From NCBI GenBank assembly GCA_013215295.1, contig JABSOZ010000006.1:62001-126000 (forward strand): a stretch of DNA of 64,000 nucleotides. Reading direction: 5' to 3'. Position 1 is the stretch's first letter. Every line of letters starts with the position of its first letter. Under the pieces are notes generated by a model. It worked only from the letters and a program-made list of their open reading frames with translations, searched no databases and was not told the origin of the DNA. The DNA is from Colwellia sp. (GTDB lineage: Bacteria; Pseudomonadota; Gammaproteobacteria; Enterobacterales; Alteromonadaceae). Below are positions 47,047 to 57,037 of the stretch, piece by piece. The translations under genes were made by a program, and so were the position numbers.

Positions 47047-47363
47047 AGGAGTTCGTATTAAGTGAAAGCAATAACCTAATTTACAGTAATATCTTGCGTG
47101 TTACACCAACGGATTAATATATAACTGGATATGTAAGTGTTTTGATTAAAAAACGGGCATTATATTTATAAAAATCAAACGTTATTGGAGGTAGATATTT
47201 TTGTTGAAGGAAATGGTGTGGAGCTTTTACAAATATCAGCTCCTTTGACTTTATTTTATTTTCATGCAATTGGGTGAACTGTGTTCTTTAGTGTTGAAGA
47301 AATATTCCTTCACAATAAGTAAAGTAATGTAATCAAAGTCGTTTATTGATACATCACTGAAAA

Positions 47364-48023
47364 TTATTGATAATTTACTAAACTAAATTTCTCCTTTTTG
47401 CATACGGTAATAATTGCATCATGTTTTGCTAGGTTACGTAGGTACTTTGATAAGTAATTAAATGCCAGAGGTGGCTTTTTAAATTCATCAGCCCAAATGG
47501 CTAACATAAACAAGAAAAAATCACATGCTGTGATCATGTTATCGACTAAAAACGCCTTATTGCTTAATTCATCATTTAATAAAGCAAACATATCTGTAAT
47601 TCTTTCTTCTTGAGTATCAGCAATATCAGTCGCTATATTCAAACAACTGGTATGCTTTTCAGGATAGAAATAAAGCATTAATTCAGCTTGAACGGTATTG
47701 GTTAAATACATCATCCATTGAAAAAATTTTGCCCTGTGCTTAGAGCCAATACTAGGGATGAAATTTGCTGATGGATTTGATTCCGCAAGGTGAATACAAA
47801 TAGCGGGGCTTTCAAATAGAACGAGCTCTCCATCAATTAACGTGGGGATTCTCCCTGAAGGATTTAACGCTAAGTATTCAGTAGATTTTTGAGCGTTTGC
47901 TTTTCGGTCTACCAATATTAATTCGAAATCAATATTTAATGCTTCCAGCATAAAATGTGGAGCCATACTGGCATTAAGTGGATAATAATATAACTGATAC
48001 AATTTAATTTCCTTTGCTGTCAA
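47364..48023 (-). CDS. Glutathione S-transferase family protein
   Basis: 219 aa. Thioredoxin-like N-terminal domain with LYYYPLNASMAPHFMLEALN (near 10), the cis-Pro segment GRIPTLIDGELVLFESPAI (near 57) and SPAICIHLAE, the glutathione-binding part; a helical C-terminal domain follows. Closest in look to beta/zeta-type GSTs. Substrate unknown. It lies 28 bp before the cupin gene in the genome and follows it in transcription, perhaps as one unit. Confidence 0.88.
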   Translation of the reverse strand: MTAKEIKLYQLYYYPLNASMAPHFMLEALNIDFELILVDRKANAQKSTEYLALNPSGRIPTLIDGELVLFESPAICIHLAESNPSANFIPSIGSKHRAKFFQWMMYLTNTVQAELMLYFYPEKHTSCLNIATDIADTQEERITDMFALLNDELSNKAFLVDNMITACDFFLFMLAIWADEFKKPPLAFNYLSKYLRNLAKHDAIITVCKKEKFSLVNYQ

Positions 48024-48051
48024 ATATTACTGAGTTCATAATAGACAAAAC

Positions 48052-48417
48052 TTATACCCAAACATCATTCTTAGCGGTAAGCTCGCCATCAGAATCACCG
48101 GTGTTAACCACTCCTCTTGGCTCAATAAACATTATTTTGCATTCATCTTTTGCAAAAGGTTTGTGTTCTACCCCTTTTGGAACAACATACATTTCACCTG
48201 CAGAAAGATCAACTTTGCCATCTCTAAATTCGATAGTCATTGAACCTTCTATAACAAGAAAAACTTCATCAGTTTCTAAGTGGGAATGCCAGGTAAATTC
48301 ATTTTGGATCTTAGCCAGTTTAAATTGATAGTCATTCATTTCTGCAACAACTTTCGGTGACCAATGATCAGAAAACTTAGAAAATTTATTAAGTAGATTT
48401 ATCGGACGCTTTAACAT
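48052..48417 (-). CDS. Small cupin-domain protein
   Basis: 121 aa, a single cupin barrel. The metal motif 1 is [21 protein letters not shown] (near 40, in two parts) and motif 2 is [11 protein letters not shown] near 84. Single-domain cupins can be isomerases, dioxygenases or ligand-binding proteins; nothing narrows this down. Transcribed ahead of the GST gene. Confidence 0.85.
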   Translation of the reverse strand: MLKRPINLLNKFSKFSDHWSPKVVAEMNDYQFKLAKIQNEFTWHSHLETDEVFLVIEGSMTIEFRDGKVDLSAGEMYVVPKGVEHKPFAKDECKIMFIEPRGVVNTGDSDGELTAKNDVWV

Positions 48418-48570
48418 GTTATTTCTCCTGAATTTTACTAAAGTCTAACTTTCTAGTTAACAGTAGTTTGACATAAATGTGAGGGTATAGAGATTTAATG
48501 AAAGTGTGATGCACTATTACATTGATTAGTAATAATCCATAACACTAAACAAGATTTTATCTTTAAGGTA

Positions 48571-48791
48571 TTACACAACCTGACCTGAAATATACACCTT
48601 ATTGCCTTGAATGCGGCAGATTAATTTTACTCCGCGTTTAAAGGCTTGATAAGCAACTAATTCAGGTTTATTCAATTCGTCTCGCCAATACGAAGCCAAA
48701 CCACATTGAATAGCACCTGTTTCAGGGTCTTCATCCACACCATTTACAGGTGAAAATAACGAGAAATAAAATCATATTCATTTGCTCCAGC
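48571..48791 (-). pseudogene. PhzF-family remnant, frameshifted
   Basis: The minus strand encodes the C-terminal end of a PhzF-type isomerase/epimerase: AGANEYDFISRYF in one frame, then SPVNGVDEDPETGAIQCGL, ASYWRDELNKPELVAYQ and KLICRIQGNKVYISGQVV followed by a stop. The join needs a 1-nt frameshift near 48757, and all of the N-terminal two thirds are missing. EDPETG corresponds to the family's EDPVTGSA motif. A dead gene fragment. Confidence 0.7.
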
Positions 48792-48912
48792 ATCAATGCA
48801 ATTTAATTACATCTCGTCCACTAACCAATAACAATATTGCTCATTATGCTAAAGTTTTTAAAGGGTCTGCAAACAAACGTTATAATTCATTTACTGTAGG
48901 TAAACGATATGA

Positions 48913-48951
48913 AGGACACTAGACTCAAATAACTTTTGAATATAGTGTCCT
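48913..48951. terminator. Hairpin in the decayed region
   Basis: Perfect 9-bp arms AGGACACTA / TAGTGTCCT with a 21-nt AT-rich loop, lying between the PhzF remnant and the hydrolase fragment. Weak U-tract (CTTCTT) only. Confidence 0.35.
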
Positions 48952-48975
48952 CTTCTTAATCGTTGTCCCTACAGA

Positions 48976-49260
48976 TTATTCAATCGCCACATCTAAAATC
49001 CAACGTGTTATTTTATTTAACACTTGCGGAGCAATCGTTTCTGTTATTTTAGAATACTCGGACATTAAACCTGTATTGGCTGTTTGAAATAAATGATTTA
49101 CACCTTCTATTTCTATCACTAAATGCTTTGCTGACGGTGGTAAAGCTGCTTGTATAGCAAGTAAATTAGTGGATGCTCTCATTTGCTTATCTTTACTGCC
49201 GTGGATTGCCATGACAGGAATGGATGTTTTTGATAAATACATGCTAGGCTGATGAATCAA
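48976..49260 (-). pseudogene. C-terminal fragment of an alpha/beta hydrolase
   Basis: 94 codons. The sequence SIPVMAIHGSKDKQM and IEGVNHLFQTANTG carries the acid and His of the alpha/beta-hydrolase triad (IHGSKD...VNHLF) and ends with a family-like terminal helix (VLNKITRWILDVAIE). The N-terminal half with the nucleophile Ser is absent upstream: the next gene ends at 49276. Likely a truncated, inactive remnant. Confidence 0.7.
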
Positions 49261-49275
49261 AAAATATTGATATGA

Positions 49276-49896
49276 TCAAGATAAGACCAATTCAAAACCA
49301 TTCGCCTGTTTAGTAAAACCAACTCGGCTTAGATAAAGTTCATGGTCTTTACTATAAGGTTTTACAACTAAGTGCTTAATGCCTTCGAGCTTGAGTTGAT
49401 TGTCTTTACTCGCAAACATAAATTTTGCTGCTTTGAAGTCTCGATCTTCAGGAATTATATAATCAAGTAACACTTCTACTCTACCTGTATTGCTCAATTC
49501 TTTATAGGCGAAAAACCCGACAGGCTTCATGTTCCTAAATAATAGGAATACTACCGCATCATCAAGTTGAACCCATTCAAAACCTTTATGTAATTGAATA
49601 ATATCTTTACCGTAACTTTGTTTCAACAAGTTAAACAAAGGTGATTCCACTGACCTTAATTTAACTAAATCAAATTGATCTTTTTGCTGATAAATACGGA
49701 TCAGATAGTAAATATCTACTAAAGCTATCCAACCGTTTAAGATAAACACGGGGTAAGCATCAATAAAATATCCATAAATACTAAACGCGGCAGCACCAAA
49801 TAAATTTATCCAACGCAATTGTTTAATATTAGACATCATTAACGACAAGGCAATTAGGACACTAGCAACATAACCAAAGACTTCTAACAGGGACAT
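49276..49896 (-). CDS. YgjV-like inner-membrane protein
   Basis: 206 aa. The first 75 residues hold about three helices (EVFGYVASVLIALSLMMS, LFGAAAFSIYGYFI, VFILNGWIALVDIYYL) matching the YgjV family of unknown function. The remaining cytoplasmic part contains FFAYKELSNTGRVEVLLDYI (near 130) and KHLVVKPYSKDHELYLSRVGF, which looks GNAT-like, a weak inference. Divergent from cdd, so it shares the palindromes at 49942-49990. Confidence 0.75.
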   Translation of the reverse strand: MSLLEVFGYVASVLIALSLMMSNIKQLRWINLFGAAAFSIYGYFIDAYPVFILNGWIALVDIYYLIRIYQQKDQFDLVKLRSVESPLFNLLKQSYGKDIIQLHKGFEWVQLDDAVVFLLFRNMKPVGFFAYKELSNTGRVEVLLDYIIPEDRDFKAAKFMFASKDNQLKLEGIKHLVVKPYSKDHELYLSRVGFTKQANGFELVLS

Positions 49897-49941
49897 AACA
49901 ACACTCTTTCTAGTAAAAAATTAGATTCAACAATACAATTC

Positions 49942-49990
49942 TTGACCAGTTGGTCAAATAATTAGGATTAAATCTTGACACAAGAGTCAA
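49942..49990. promoter_or_regulatory. Two palindromic operator candidates upstream of cdd
   Basis: TTGACCAGTTGGTCAA (49942-49957) and TTGACACAAGAGTCAA (49975-49990) both fit YTGAC-N6-GTCAR. Their starts are 33 bp apart, about three helical turns, so two dimers would bind the same face. They lie 55-103 bp upstream of the cdd start. A third match, CTGACTATATAGTCAG, is upstream of nupC at 61040. Confidence 0.55.
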
Positions 49991-50044
49991 GTAAATACAA
50001 TATGTGCTTATTAAATCTGTATCAAATTAAGTTATGGAACAAGC

Positions 50045-50470
50045 ATGAAACTAAATAAAAACATGACAAACCTAAACGATTGGTTACCACTCATCACTCA
50101 AGCAAAAAAAGCCGCATCAAATGCTTATGCGCCCTATAGTAATTTTCATGTTGGTGCAGCTGCAATCGATAGCGACAATAATACTTATACCGGGTGTAAT
50201 GTTGAAAATGCTTCATACGGTTTAACGGTTTGCGCAGAACGTAACTTCATCTCTTTTGCTGTTAACCAAAAATCTACCAATCTAAAAGCTTTACTTGTTT
50301 ACACTCAGCAAGAGAAATTAACGCCTCCTTGTGGTGCCTGCAGACAAGTAATTGCTGAATTTCTTAGCCAAGATGCCTTAGTAGCATCCGCTAATCACTT
50401 AGACCATTTGAAAGTATGGACAGTTGCAGAATTGCTTCCCGATGCTTTTACACCACAATTATTAACTTAG
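50045..50470 (+). CDS. cdd: Cytidine deaminase
   Basis: 141 aa, the short homotetrameric class. Zinc ligands and catalytic Glu: VCAERN (near 60) and PPCGACRQ (near 95); SNFHVGAAAI near 28 is the substrate-binding strand. It deaminates cytidine and deoxycytidine to (deoxy)uridine. First gene of cdd-deoA-deoB: the next start is 9 bp after its stop. Palindromes at 49942 and 49975 probably control it. Confidence 0.96.
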   Translation: MKLNKNMTNLNDWLPLITQAKKAASNAYAPYSNFHVGAAAIDSDNNTYTGCNVENASYGLTVCAERNFISFAVNQKSTNLKALLVYTQQEKLTPPCGACRQVIAEFLSQDALVASANHLDHLKVWTVAELLPDAFTPQLLT

Positions 50471-50479
50471 AGACTCACT

Positions 50480-51796
50480 ATGCATTTACCTCAAAATATT
50501 ATTCGTCAAAAGCGCAACAAACAAGTTTTAACAATGGATGAAATTCAAAGCTTTGTTGATGGCCTTAAAACAGGCGACTTCACTGATGCCCAAGTTGGCT
50601 CTATGGCGATGGCTATTTGGTTAAACGGTATGACAACGGATGAAGTGGTTAACCTAACCATGGCTATGCGAGACTCTGGCACTGTTGTTGACTGGCAAAA
50701 TAAGTTAGATAAACCTATCGTTGATAAACATTCAACCGGTGGCGTTGGCGATAAAGTGAGTTTAATGTTGGCGCCAATAGTTGCTGCTTGTGGTGCTAAT
50801 GTCCCTATGATTGCAGGTCAAGGTTTAGGTCACACCGGTGGCACGGTTGATAAGCTAGAAGCCATTCCCGGCTTTAATGTCCGCCCTAGCCTGCCTGAGT
50901 TTCAAGCGACGGTTAAAGAGCAAGGTACGGCCATTATTTCACAGACCAAAGATTTAGCCCCTGCTGACAAACGCCTTTATTCTATCCGTGATGTAACCAG
51001 CACCGTTGAATCTATTCCACTGATCACTGCGTCTATTTTATCTAAAAAATTAGCGGCCGGTCTTGAATCTTTAGTGATGGATGTAAAAGTAGGTAATGGT
51101 GCCATGATGGCTGATATTGAATCAGCTCAAGCATTAGCCCACTCAATCGTGTCCGTTGCTAATGGTGCAGGCACACCAACACAAGCATTAATTACCGACA
51201 TGAACCAACCATTAGGTACAACGGTAGGTAACGCACTAGAAATACAAGAAACTATCGACTACTTAACGGGAAAATACCGTGAGCCAAGATTACATGAAAT
51301 AACAATAGCACTTGCTGCACGTATGTTATTAATCAGTAAAATCGCCAATGATATTGGGCAAGCCACAGATTTAGCCGAAAGCGCATTAGCATCAGGAAAA
51401 GCGGCAGAAATATTCAGTAAGATGATTACCGCTATGGGTGGTCCGGCTGATTTATTAACAAACAGTGAAAACATTCTTCCTAAAGCTAATTTAATTAAAC
51501 CCATTACGGCAGCAAAAGCGGGCTTTATTGGCACCATGGACACGCGTGCCATTGGCATGGCATTAGTGCAAATGGGTGGTGGTCGTGTCGATCACAACCA
51601 AAGCCTAGATTATAGTGTTGGTTTTAGTGACATTAAACCTAAAGGTACACAAGTGTCTAAAGGAGACATTATTGCAACCGTACATGCAAAAGATGAAACT
51701 CAAGCCACACTCGCTATTGAACAATACTTAACAGCCGTTGAAATATCTGCGACACAAGTGACTGTTGAGCCCGTAATTCACCAACTTATTAAGTAG
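50480..51796 (+). CDS. deoA: Thymidine phosphorylase
   Basis: 438 aa. The family phosphate-binding motif DKHSTGGVGDKVSL starts at residue 82; ISQTKDLAPADKRLYSIRDV (near 153) and the lysine-containing VKVGNGAMM (near 202) are intact. It splits thymidine or deoxyuridine to base and deoxyribose-1-phosphate. Cdd supplies deoxyuridine and DeoB converts the sugar-1-phosphate, so the three genes form a pyrimidine deoxynucleoside breakdown operon. Confidence 0.97.
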   Translation: MHLPQNIIRQKRNKQVLTMDEIQSFVDGLKTGDFTDAQVGSMAMAIWLNGMTTDEVVNLTMAMRDSGTVVDWQNKLDKPIVDKHSTGGVGDKVSLMLAPIVAACGANVPMIAGQGLGHTGGTVDKLEAIPGFNVRPSLPEFQATVKEQGTAIISQTKDLAPADKRLYSIRDVTSTVESIPLITASILSKKLAAGLESLVMDVKVGNGAMMADIESAQALAHSIVSVANGAGTPTQALITDMNQPLGTTVGNALEIQETIDYLTGKYREPRLHEITIALAARMLLISKIANDIGQATDLAESALASGKAAEIFSKMITAMGGPADLLTNSENILPKANLIKPITAAKAGFIGTMDTRAIGMALVQMGGGRVDHNQSLDYSVGFSDIKPKGTQVSKGDIIATVHAKDETQATLAIEQYLTAVEISATQVTVEPVIHQLIK

Positions 51797-51830
51797 ATTT
51801 TCTAAGATCAGTTCAAAGACAAATATTGGA

Positions 51831-51860
51831 TTAAGGCGGCTTTATTGTCGCCTTAATTTT
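51831..51860 (+). terminator. Terminator-like hairpin between deoA and deoB
   Basis: TTAAGGCG / CGCCTTAA with a 10-nt loop, followed by TTTTAT. 35 bp after deoA and 44 bp before deoB, so it may reduce deoB expression relative to deoA. Confidence 0.6.
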
Positions 51861-51903
51861 ATGCCCATTTCCATTCAAGTAAATTACAACAAAGAGAAAA
51901 ATC

Positions 51904-53115
51904 ATGCCTAGAGCGATTATCTTAGTTATTGACGGTTTTGGCTTAGGTCATGCACCTGATGCCGAAGCCTTTGGTGACGTTAATGCCAATACCTTTGCTA
52001 ATTTAGCTGAAAAATTTCAGCAAAGTAAAAACCGACCATTAAAACTTCCTAACCTAAGTAAATTAGGTTTAGTCAAAGCTTGCCAACAAGCTTCAAATAG
52101 AACCCTTGCTGTTGAACCTGAAACGCTAACGAATGGTGCCTATGGTTATGCCGCTGAAATTAGTACCGGCAAAGATACACCTAGTGGTCATTGGGAAATG
52201 GCGGGGGTACCTGTTTTATTTGACTGGACTTACTTTTCTGACAAGCAAAACAGTTTTTCACCTGAGTTAATCGCCCAAATAAATCAAGTCACCGGTTATA
52301 GCGACATGTTAGGTAATTGCCATGCCTCTGGTACGAACATTATTGCTGATTTAGGTGAGCAACATATAAAAACAGGCAGTCCTATTTGTTACACCTCTGG
52401 CGATAGTGTTTTTCAGGTGGCTGCTCATGAAGAACATTTTGGCTTAGAAAATTTATATAAATACTGTGAACAAGTACGTGAAATACTCGATCCGATGAAT
52501 ATTGGCCGCGTTATCGCTCGTCCTTTTATTGGTGAAAGCTCAGCTGATTTTGAGCGAACCGGTAATCGCAGAGATTATTCAGTACTGCCACCAGCAACAA
52601 CAGTATTAGAAAAATTAACAAACGCCGGTGGTACTGTGATCAGTGTCGGTAAAATTGCGGATATTTTTGCTCATCAAGGTATTAGTATTAAAACTAAAGC
52701 CACGGGTATTCCAGCGTTATTAGACTCAACGTTAGCGCATATTGAGACGGCACCAGACAACAGTATTATTTTTACTAATTTAGTTAATTTTGATCAAGAC
52801 TTTGGTCATCGACGTGATCCTGTCGGCTTTGGTGAAGCCTTAGAATATTTCGATGTTCGTTTAGCTGAATTTTTAAACCAAATGAATGATGATGATTTAT
52901 TATTATTAACCGCAGATCATGGTTGTGATCCTACTTGGCCAGGTAACGACCATACGCGTGAGTTTGTACCCGTACTCGCCTATCACAATCGTATTGAATC
53001 TATTAACCTAGGGCAACGCAATACCTTTGCAGACCTAGGTCAAACATTAGCAAGTTTATTTACATTAGAGGCAATGGATTATGGCCAGTCTTTTTTAACC
53101 GAATTGAAATTTTAA
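51904..53115 (+). CDS. deoB: Phosphopentomutase
   Basis: 403 aa. Alkaline-phosphatase-fold metal sites: [12 protein letters not shown] at the N terminus, [13 protein letters not shown] near 88 (phospho-threonine region) and [20 protein letters not shown] near 335. It interconverts (deoxy)ribose-1-phosphate and 5-phosphate. No deoC or deoD gene follows in this window; the downstream gene is pqiA-like. An AGAGAAA Shine-Dalgarno precedes the ATG. Confidence 0.96.
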   Translation: MPRAIILVIDGFGLGHAPDAEAFGDVNANTFANLAEKFQQSKNRPLKLPNLSKLGLVKACQQASNRTLAVEPETLTNGAYGYAAEISTGKDTPSGHWEMAGVPVLFDWTYFSDKQNSFSPELIAQINQVTGYSDMLGNCHASGTNIIADLGEQHIKTGSPICYTSGDSVFQVAAHEEHFGLENLYKYCEQVREILDPMNIGRVIARPFIGESSADFERTGNRRDYSVLPPATTVLEKLTNAGGTVISVGKIADIFAHQGISIKTKATGIPALLDSTLAHIETAPDNSIIFTNLVNFDQDFGHRRDPVGFGEALEYFDVRLAEFLNQMNDDDLLLLTADHGCDPTWPGNDHTREFVPVLAYHNRIESINLGQRNTFADLGQTLASLFTLEAMDYGQSFLTELKF

Positions 53116-53142
53116 ACGATTTTGAACTTTGTTAATTTATGC

Positions 53143-53180
53143 CCGGTTAAACAGGTTTAAAATAAGACTTGTTTAACCGG
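53143..53180. terminator. Hairpin after deoB
   Basis: 11-bp arms CCGGTTAAACA / TGTTTAACCGG, 28 bp past the deoB stop. It has no U-run, so it may stabilise the transcript end or end transcription inefficiently. Confidence 0.45.
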
Positions 53181-53274
53181 ACGTAAAAGCTAAAAAATGT
53201 ATTACTCATCGTCACTATCTATCTAATATCTTATTTTGTATAGTTTATATTCTTATATAACGATCGAGTACACT

Positions 53275-54492
53275 TTGGACGACCAATCTAATAGCATTGT
53301 AGAATGTCATGAGTGTGCTTTATCGGTAGATATTTCACAATTAATTGAACGTCATAAAGCCCTTTGCCCTCGTTGTGGACTGGTGTTAACAACTAAACAT
53401 CATAATGCCCTCGATAGAATAGTTGCCTACTCGATAACTGCTATTTTATTCCTATTACTCTCATTACCTTTTGAATTTTTAGCCTTCCAGTCTAATGGTA
53501 TTGAGCGAAAGATTGATATTCTTACCAGTTTAACCATCTTAAACGAAAACGATTATCATGTTTTGGCACTACTTGAAGTGCTAACGATATTCATTATTCC
53601 TGTGCTCATATTATTTTCACTAATTTATATAATCATGCCTTTACGAAAAGGTATCTATCCTCGAGGTGGCCAATATATTTTAAAGCTCATCTATAAATTA
53701 TTGCCTTGGAGCATGGTGGAGATATTTGTAGTTGGTGTTTTAGTCAGCTTAATAAAAATTATTTCATTGGCTGATATTAGTCTTGGTCCGTCATTTTATG
53801 CTTACATTTTGTTTTCTTTAGCGATGACGGCTGCAGTATTGCATATGGACAAACATCAACTACAACAACTATTGAATTCAAGCGAATTGAAAAAATCTGA
53901 AGAAGAAAATCAAATACATTCCTCAGTCTCTAATACCGCAACGCGACAAAATCATTTAAACCTAATGATAAAAAAGAAAATAAGTATTCAAAAAACTTGG
54001 GCATTATTGATAACGTCTATCGTCTTTTATATTCCAGCTAATCTTCTGCCCATTATGAATACACGTTTTTTAGGGCAAGATGAACCGAGTACTATTTTAG
54101 GAGGCGTAATATTATTATGGAAAATGGGTTCCTATCCTATTGCTGCTGTTATATTTATAGCTAGTGTTGCTGTGCCAATGGCAAAGATGTTGATTTTAGC
54201 ATGGTTAAATTATAGCGTTCATCACCAACATAGTCGTTTTTCTAAAGAGCGGATTAAACTTTATCGATTTGCTGAGTTTGTCGGTCGATGGTCGATGGTA
54301 GATGTTTATGTAGTCATTATTCTGGTTACGCTTATTCAATTAGGTAATACTATGAGCATTTATCCAGGCGGCGCAGCCTTAGCTTTTTCTGGTGTCGTGA
54401 TCACTACTATGCTTGCGGCGATGAGTTTTGAGCCGCAATTTATTTGGCAAACCGAAAACAATTTTTATAGTGAAGAGAATAATGACAAATAA
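53275..54492 (+). CDS. pqiA: Paraquat-inducible protein A-like membrane protein
   Basis: 405 aa from the TTG at 53275, the only start giving the normal zinc-ribbon N terminus (VECHECALSVD...LCPRCG, two CxxC pairs); a TTG 39 bp upstream is possible and no ATG exists nearby. GATCGAG offers a weak Shine-Dalgarno. Two PqiA domains with about eight helices follow. In E. coli PqiA and LetA work with MCE proteins to move lipids across the envelope. The frame overlaps the MCE gene by 11 bp. Confidence 0.88.
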   Translation: MDDQSNSIVECHECALSVDISQLIERHKALCPRCGLVLTTKHHNALDRIVAYSITAILFLLLSLPFEFLAFQSNGIERKIDILTSLTILNENDYHVLALLEVLTIFIIPVLILFSLIYIIMPLRKGIYPRGGQYILKLIYKLLPWSMVEIFVVGVLVSLIKIISLADISLGPSFYAYILFSLAMTAAVLHMDKHQLQQLLNSSELKKSEEENQIHSSVSNTATRQNHLNLMIKKKISIQKTWALLITSIVFYIPANLLPIMNTRFLGQDEPSTILGGVILLWKMGSYPIAAVIFIASVAVPMAKMLILAWLNYSVHHQHSRFSKERIKLYRFAEFVGRWSMVDVYVVIILVTLIQLGNTMSIYPGGAALAFSGVVITTMLAAMSFEPQFIWQTENNFYSEENNDK

Positions 54493-56233
54493 CGAATCTA
54501 CCGATATATCTAACGAAATTAGCAAAGTTAGCCCAGCAAAAATTGAGCAAATAAAATCGATATCTATGATTTGGTTTGTACCTTTTATCGCTTTGTTAAT
54601 TGGTGCTTGGATGGTTTATTATCAGTGGAGTAACGAAGGGCCCCTTATTACCATAGCATTCGACTCTGCTGAAGGCATGGAGATAGGTAAAACTAAAATA
54701 AAAACCTTTAATGTTGATATTGGTGAAGTGAAAAACATCGTACTTAATGAAAATGCTGATGGCGTTATTGTGACGGTAAGAATGGCAAAAAATGCAGAGA
54801 AATTACTCAATAAAAATAGCGACTTTTGGCTCGTATCACCACAAATATCCCATACCGGCATATCGGGTTTAAGTACCTTAATATCAGGTGTGTATATTGA
54901 GTTTTCACCGGCTTCTATTTATGAAGAGGAAACGGATGAATTAGCGTTAGAGTTTATAGCACTAAAAGATCCACCTGTAACACCTCCCGGAACACCTGGC
55001 TTACATTTAACATTAAACAGTAACGATCAATTTGCTTATTCAAAAGGCGACCCCATTATTTACAAAGGCTTGACAGTTGGTCAGTTTGAACACATTTATT
55101 TTAACTTTGAAGAACGTATCGTTTATTACAATGCATTCATTAAAGCGCCTTACCATCAATTAGTTACCACCAATACCAAGTTTTGGGATGTTAGTGGTAT
55201 GCGCATGGATTTAACTGCCGATGGCTTATCAATTCAAACCGGTAACATAGAAACAATGCTAACCAATGGTGTTACCTTTGATGTACCCAAAGGTATGGAA
55301 AATGGTGAAGAAATAACCGAGCGAACAGACTTTGATATCTACGCAAATTATAAAGCGGCTGATGATGAACGTTATAAGAACTCTATTGAATATGTAGTTT
55401 TGGTTAGTAACACAATACGTGGTTTGAACGTTGGTGCGCCTGTCGAATACCGTGGTGTATTATTGGGCCATGTTAAATCGGTTAATCTATTAGCAAAAAG
55501 AAATAATAATAGGACTCAACCTTTTGACGAAGACATAAAAATCCCAATTTTAATCAGCTTACAACCCGGAAGAGTTGGCTTACCCGATAATGAAATAGGT
55601 GTAAGGATGATGGAAGAGCAACATGAGTTATGGATCAAAGACGGGTTAAGAGCTAGCTTGAAAACGGGTAGTTTACTAACAGGGAGTTTATTTATTGATT
55701 TTCAGCACTATCCTAATTTGAGTACTGAAGATAAAAATATAAAAATAACAGATTTTGAAAGTAGCCAATATGATGAATATACTATCATTCCAAGTGTTGA
55801 TGATGAGTTTTCCCAAATTACCGCGAAAGCTACTCAGTTTATCGATAATCTTAATGCGCTGCCATTAGAGGAAATGTCTGGAAATACTAACAAACTGATC
55901 ACTGAATTCACCCAAACAGCAAAATCATTTCAAAGCGTGAGTGATAATTTATCAAAGGTGCTTGATGACGTAAATCAACAGCAATTGAGTCAGGAACTTA
56001 AAACTACACTGCAAAGTTATACAAAATTGAGTAAAGATCTCTCCTCAGGTTCTAAAGGCTATGAAGATCTTCGTCAGACCCTATCTGCATTAACTAAAGT
56101 AATGAACGAGTTACAGCCACTTCTTAATCAATTGAAACATCAACCAAATGGCTTAATATTTGAATCAGGTAAAGCTGACGCGATTGAACCCAAAAAGCAT
56201 AATCCTAATAATAAGGTAGGAAATATTCAATGA
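54482..56233 (+). CDS. pqiB: PqiB-like MCE protein
   Basis: 583 aa from the ATG at 54482, inside the end of pqiA; a frame reading further upstream only overlaps pqiA. One helix at about 25-45 (MIWFVPFIALLIGAWMVYY), then three MCE (MlaD) domains beginning near ITIAFDSAEGMEIGKT (57), LHLTLNSNDQFAYSKG (175) and EYVVLVSNTIRGLNVG (302), and a C-terminal coiled coil (440-580). PqiB hexamers form a tunnel between inner and outer membranes for lipid transport. Its stop overlaps pqiC by 4 bp. Confidence 0.93.
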   Translation: MTNNESTDISNEISKVSPAKIEQIKSISMIWFVPFIALLIGAWMVYYQWSNEGPLITIAFDSAEGMEIGKTKIKTFNVDIGEVKNIVLNENADGVIVTVRMAKNAEKLLNKNSDFWLVSPQISHTGISGLSTLISGVYIEFSPASIYEEETDELALEFIALKDPPVTPPGTPGLHLTLNSNDQFAYSKGDPIIYKGLTVGQFEHIYFNFEERIVYYNAFIKAPYHQLVTTNTKFWDVSGMRMDLTADGLSIQTGNIETMLTNGVTFDVPKGMENGEEITERTDFDIYANYKAADDERYKNSIEYVVLVSNTIRGLNVGAPVEYRGVLLGHVKSVNLLAKRNNNRTQPFDEDIKIPILISLQPGRVGLPDNEIGVRMMEEQHELWIKDGLRASLKTGSLLTGSLFIDFQHYPNLSTEDKNIKITDFESSQYDEYTIIPSVDDEFSQITAKATQFIDNLNALPLEEMSGNTNKLITEFTQTAKSFQSVSDNLSKVLDDVNQQQLSQELKTTLQSYTKLSKDLSSGSKGYEDLRQTLSALTKVMNELQPLLNQLKHQPNGLIFESGKADAIEPKKHNPNNKVGNIQ

Positions 56234-56835
56234 AAACACGCTTCCCTAATTTAATCAGGCATTTGTCGATTATCGCTCTATCAACGTTGATTATGTCACT
56301 CTCGAGTTGTAGCTCAAATTCTGACATCCCCTTGGAAACAAATTACTATCTACTTAATAGTGAATACATCGCTAAAAAATCGTTAAATATTAACAAAACA
56401 GTTGTTGTAGAAGTACGGGAGCTTCCTGCTTATTTACATCAACCTCATCTAGTCATGCAACTTAATACGCATCAATTACATTATGCACGTTTTGATATGT
56501 GGGCCGAACCGCTACAATCAGGTTTTACTAAAGCATTGATTAATGAGTTGAATTTGAATAATAAGCATATTCAATTTGTTACTGACGAATTTCAGCTTAA
56601 GGATGACAATGTTAAAAAATTAGTTGTTCGAGTTGATTATTTTCATCCGAGCACCGCTTCAAAGGTAATTTTATCTGGCGTATTCTGGAGAGAAAATAAT
56701 CAGCAACAATATAGAGTTCAACAACCTTTTTTCTTCGAGTTGTTATTAAATGAAGATGGTTATACGCACGCCATTGCTCAAATGCGACAACTGGTTTCGG
56801 TGATGTCTGCCTCTATTTTAGAAACTAACTATTAA
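56230..56835 (+). CDS. pqiC: PqiC-like lipoprotein
   Basis: 201 aa. Lipoprotein signal with SLSSC (lipobox LSSC). ETNYYLLNSEY, VEVRELPAYLHQPHLV and RFDMWAEPL are the pattern of the PqiC/ABC-transport-auxiliary (DUF330) lipoproteins, which contact the outer-membrane end of the PqiB tunnel. Start overlaps pqiB by 4 bp; pqiA-pqiB-pqiC are one operon. Confidence 0.9.
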   Translation: MKTRFPNLIRHLSIIALSTLIMSLSSCSSNSDIPLETNYYLLNSEYIAKKSLNINKTVVVEVRELPAYLHQPHLVMQLNTHQLHYARFDMWAEPLQSGFTKALINELNLNNKHIQFVTDEFQLKDDNVKKLVVRVDYFHPSTASKVILSGVFWRENNQQQYRVQQPFFFELLLNEDGYTHAIAQMRQLVSVMSASILETNY

Positions 56836-56971
56836 TGTGAAATCGTTATTTACATTGATTAAAATACATTGACTAAAATAGAATGATTAAAAATAATGGA
56901 CATTAATTAACTTAAGCGATATTCCATAACATAGCGCCAAAATTAATCTTTTGTTAAATTTTTATCTCAGG

Positions 56972-57000
56972 ACAAAAAATCCGAATAATATTATTCGGAT
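56972..57000 (-). terminator. Terminator of the nupC-tal-pgi transcript
   Basis: Perfect 22-bp palindrome ATCCGAATAAT-ATTATTCGGAT at 56979-57000; read on the minus strand it is followed by TTTTTTGTCC. It lies 38 bp past the pgi stop. The rest of 56836-57037 shows no gene. Confidence 0.8.
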
Positions 57001-57037
57001 GAGTAAGATGAACTTATTTGTATTAATTAAAGGCTAT

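Noticed and set aside
48800-48924. Plus-strand frame ending in the hairpin at 48913
   Set aside because: About 40 codons read open, but there is no start with a Shine-Dalgarno, no recognisable family and the region is decayed.
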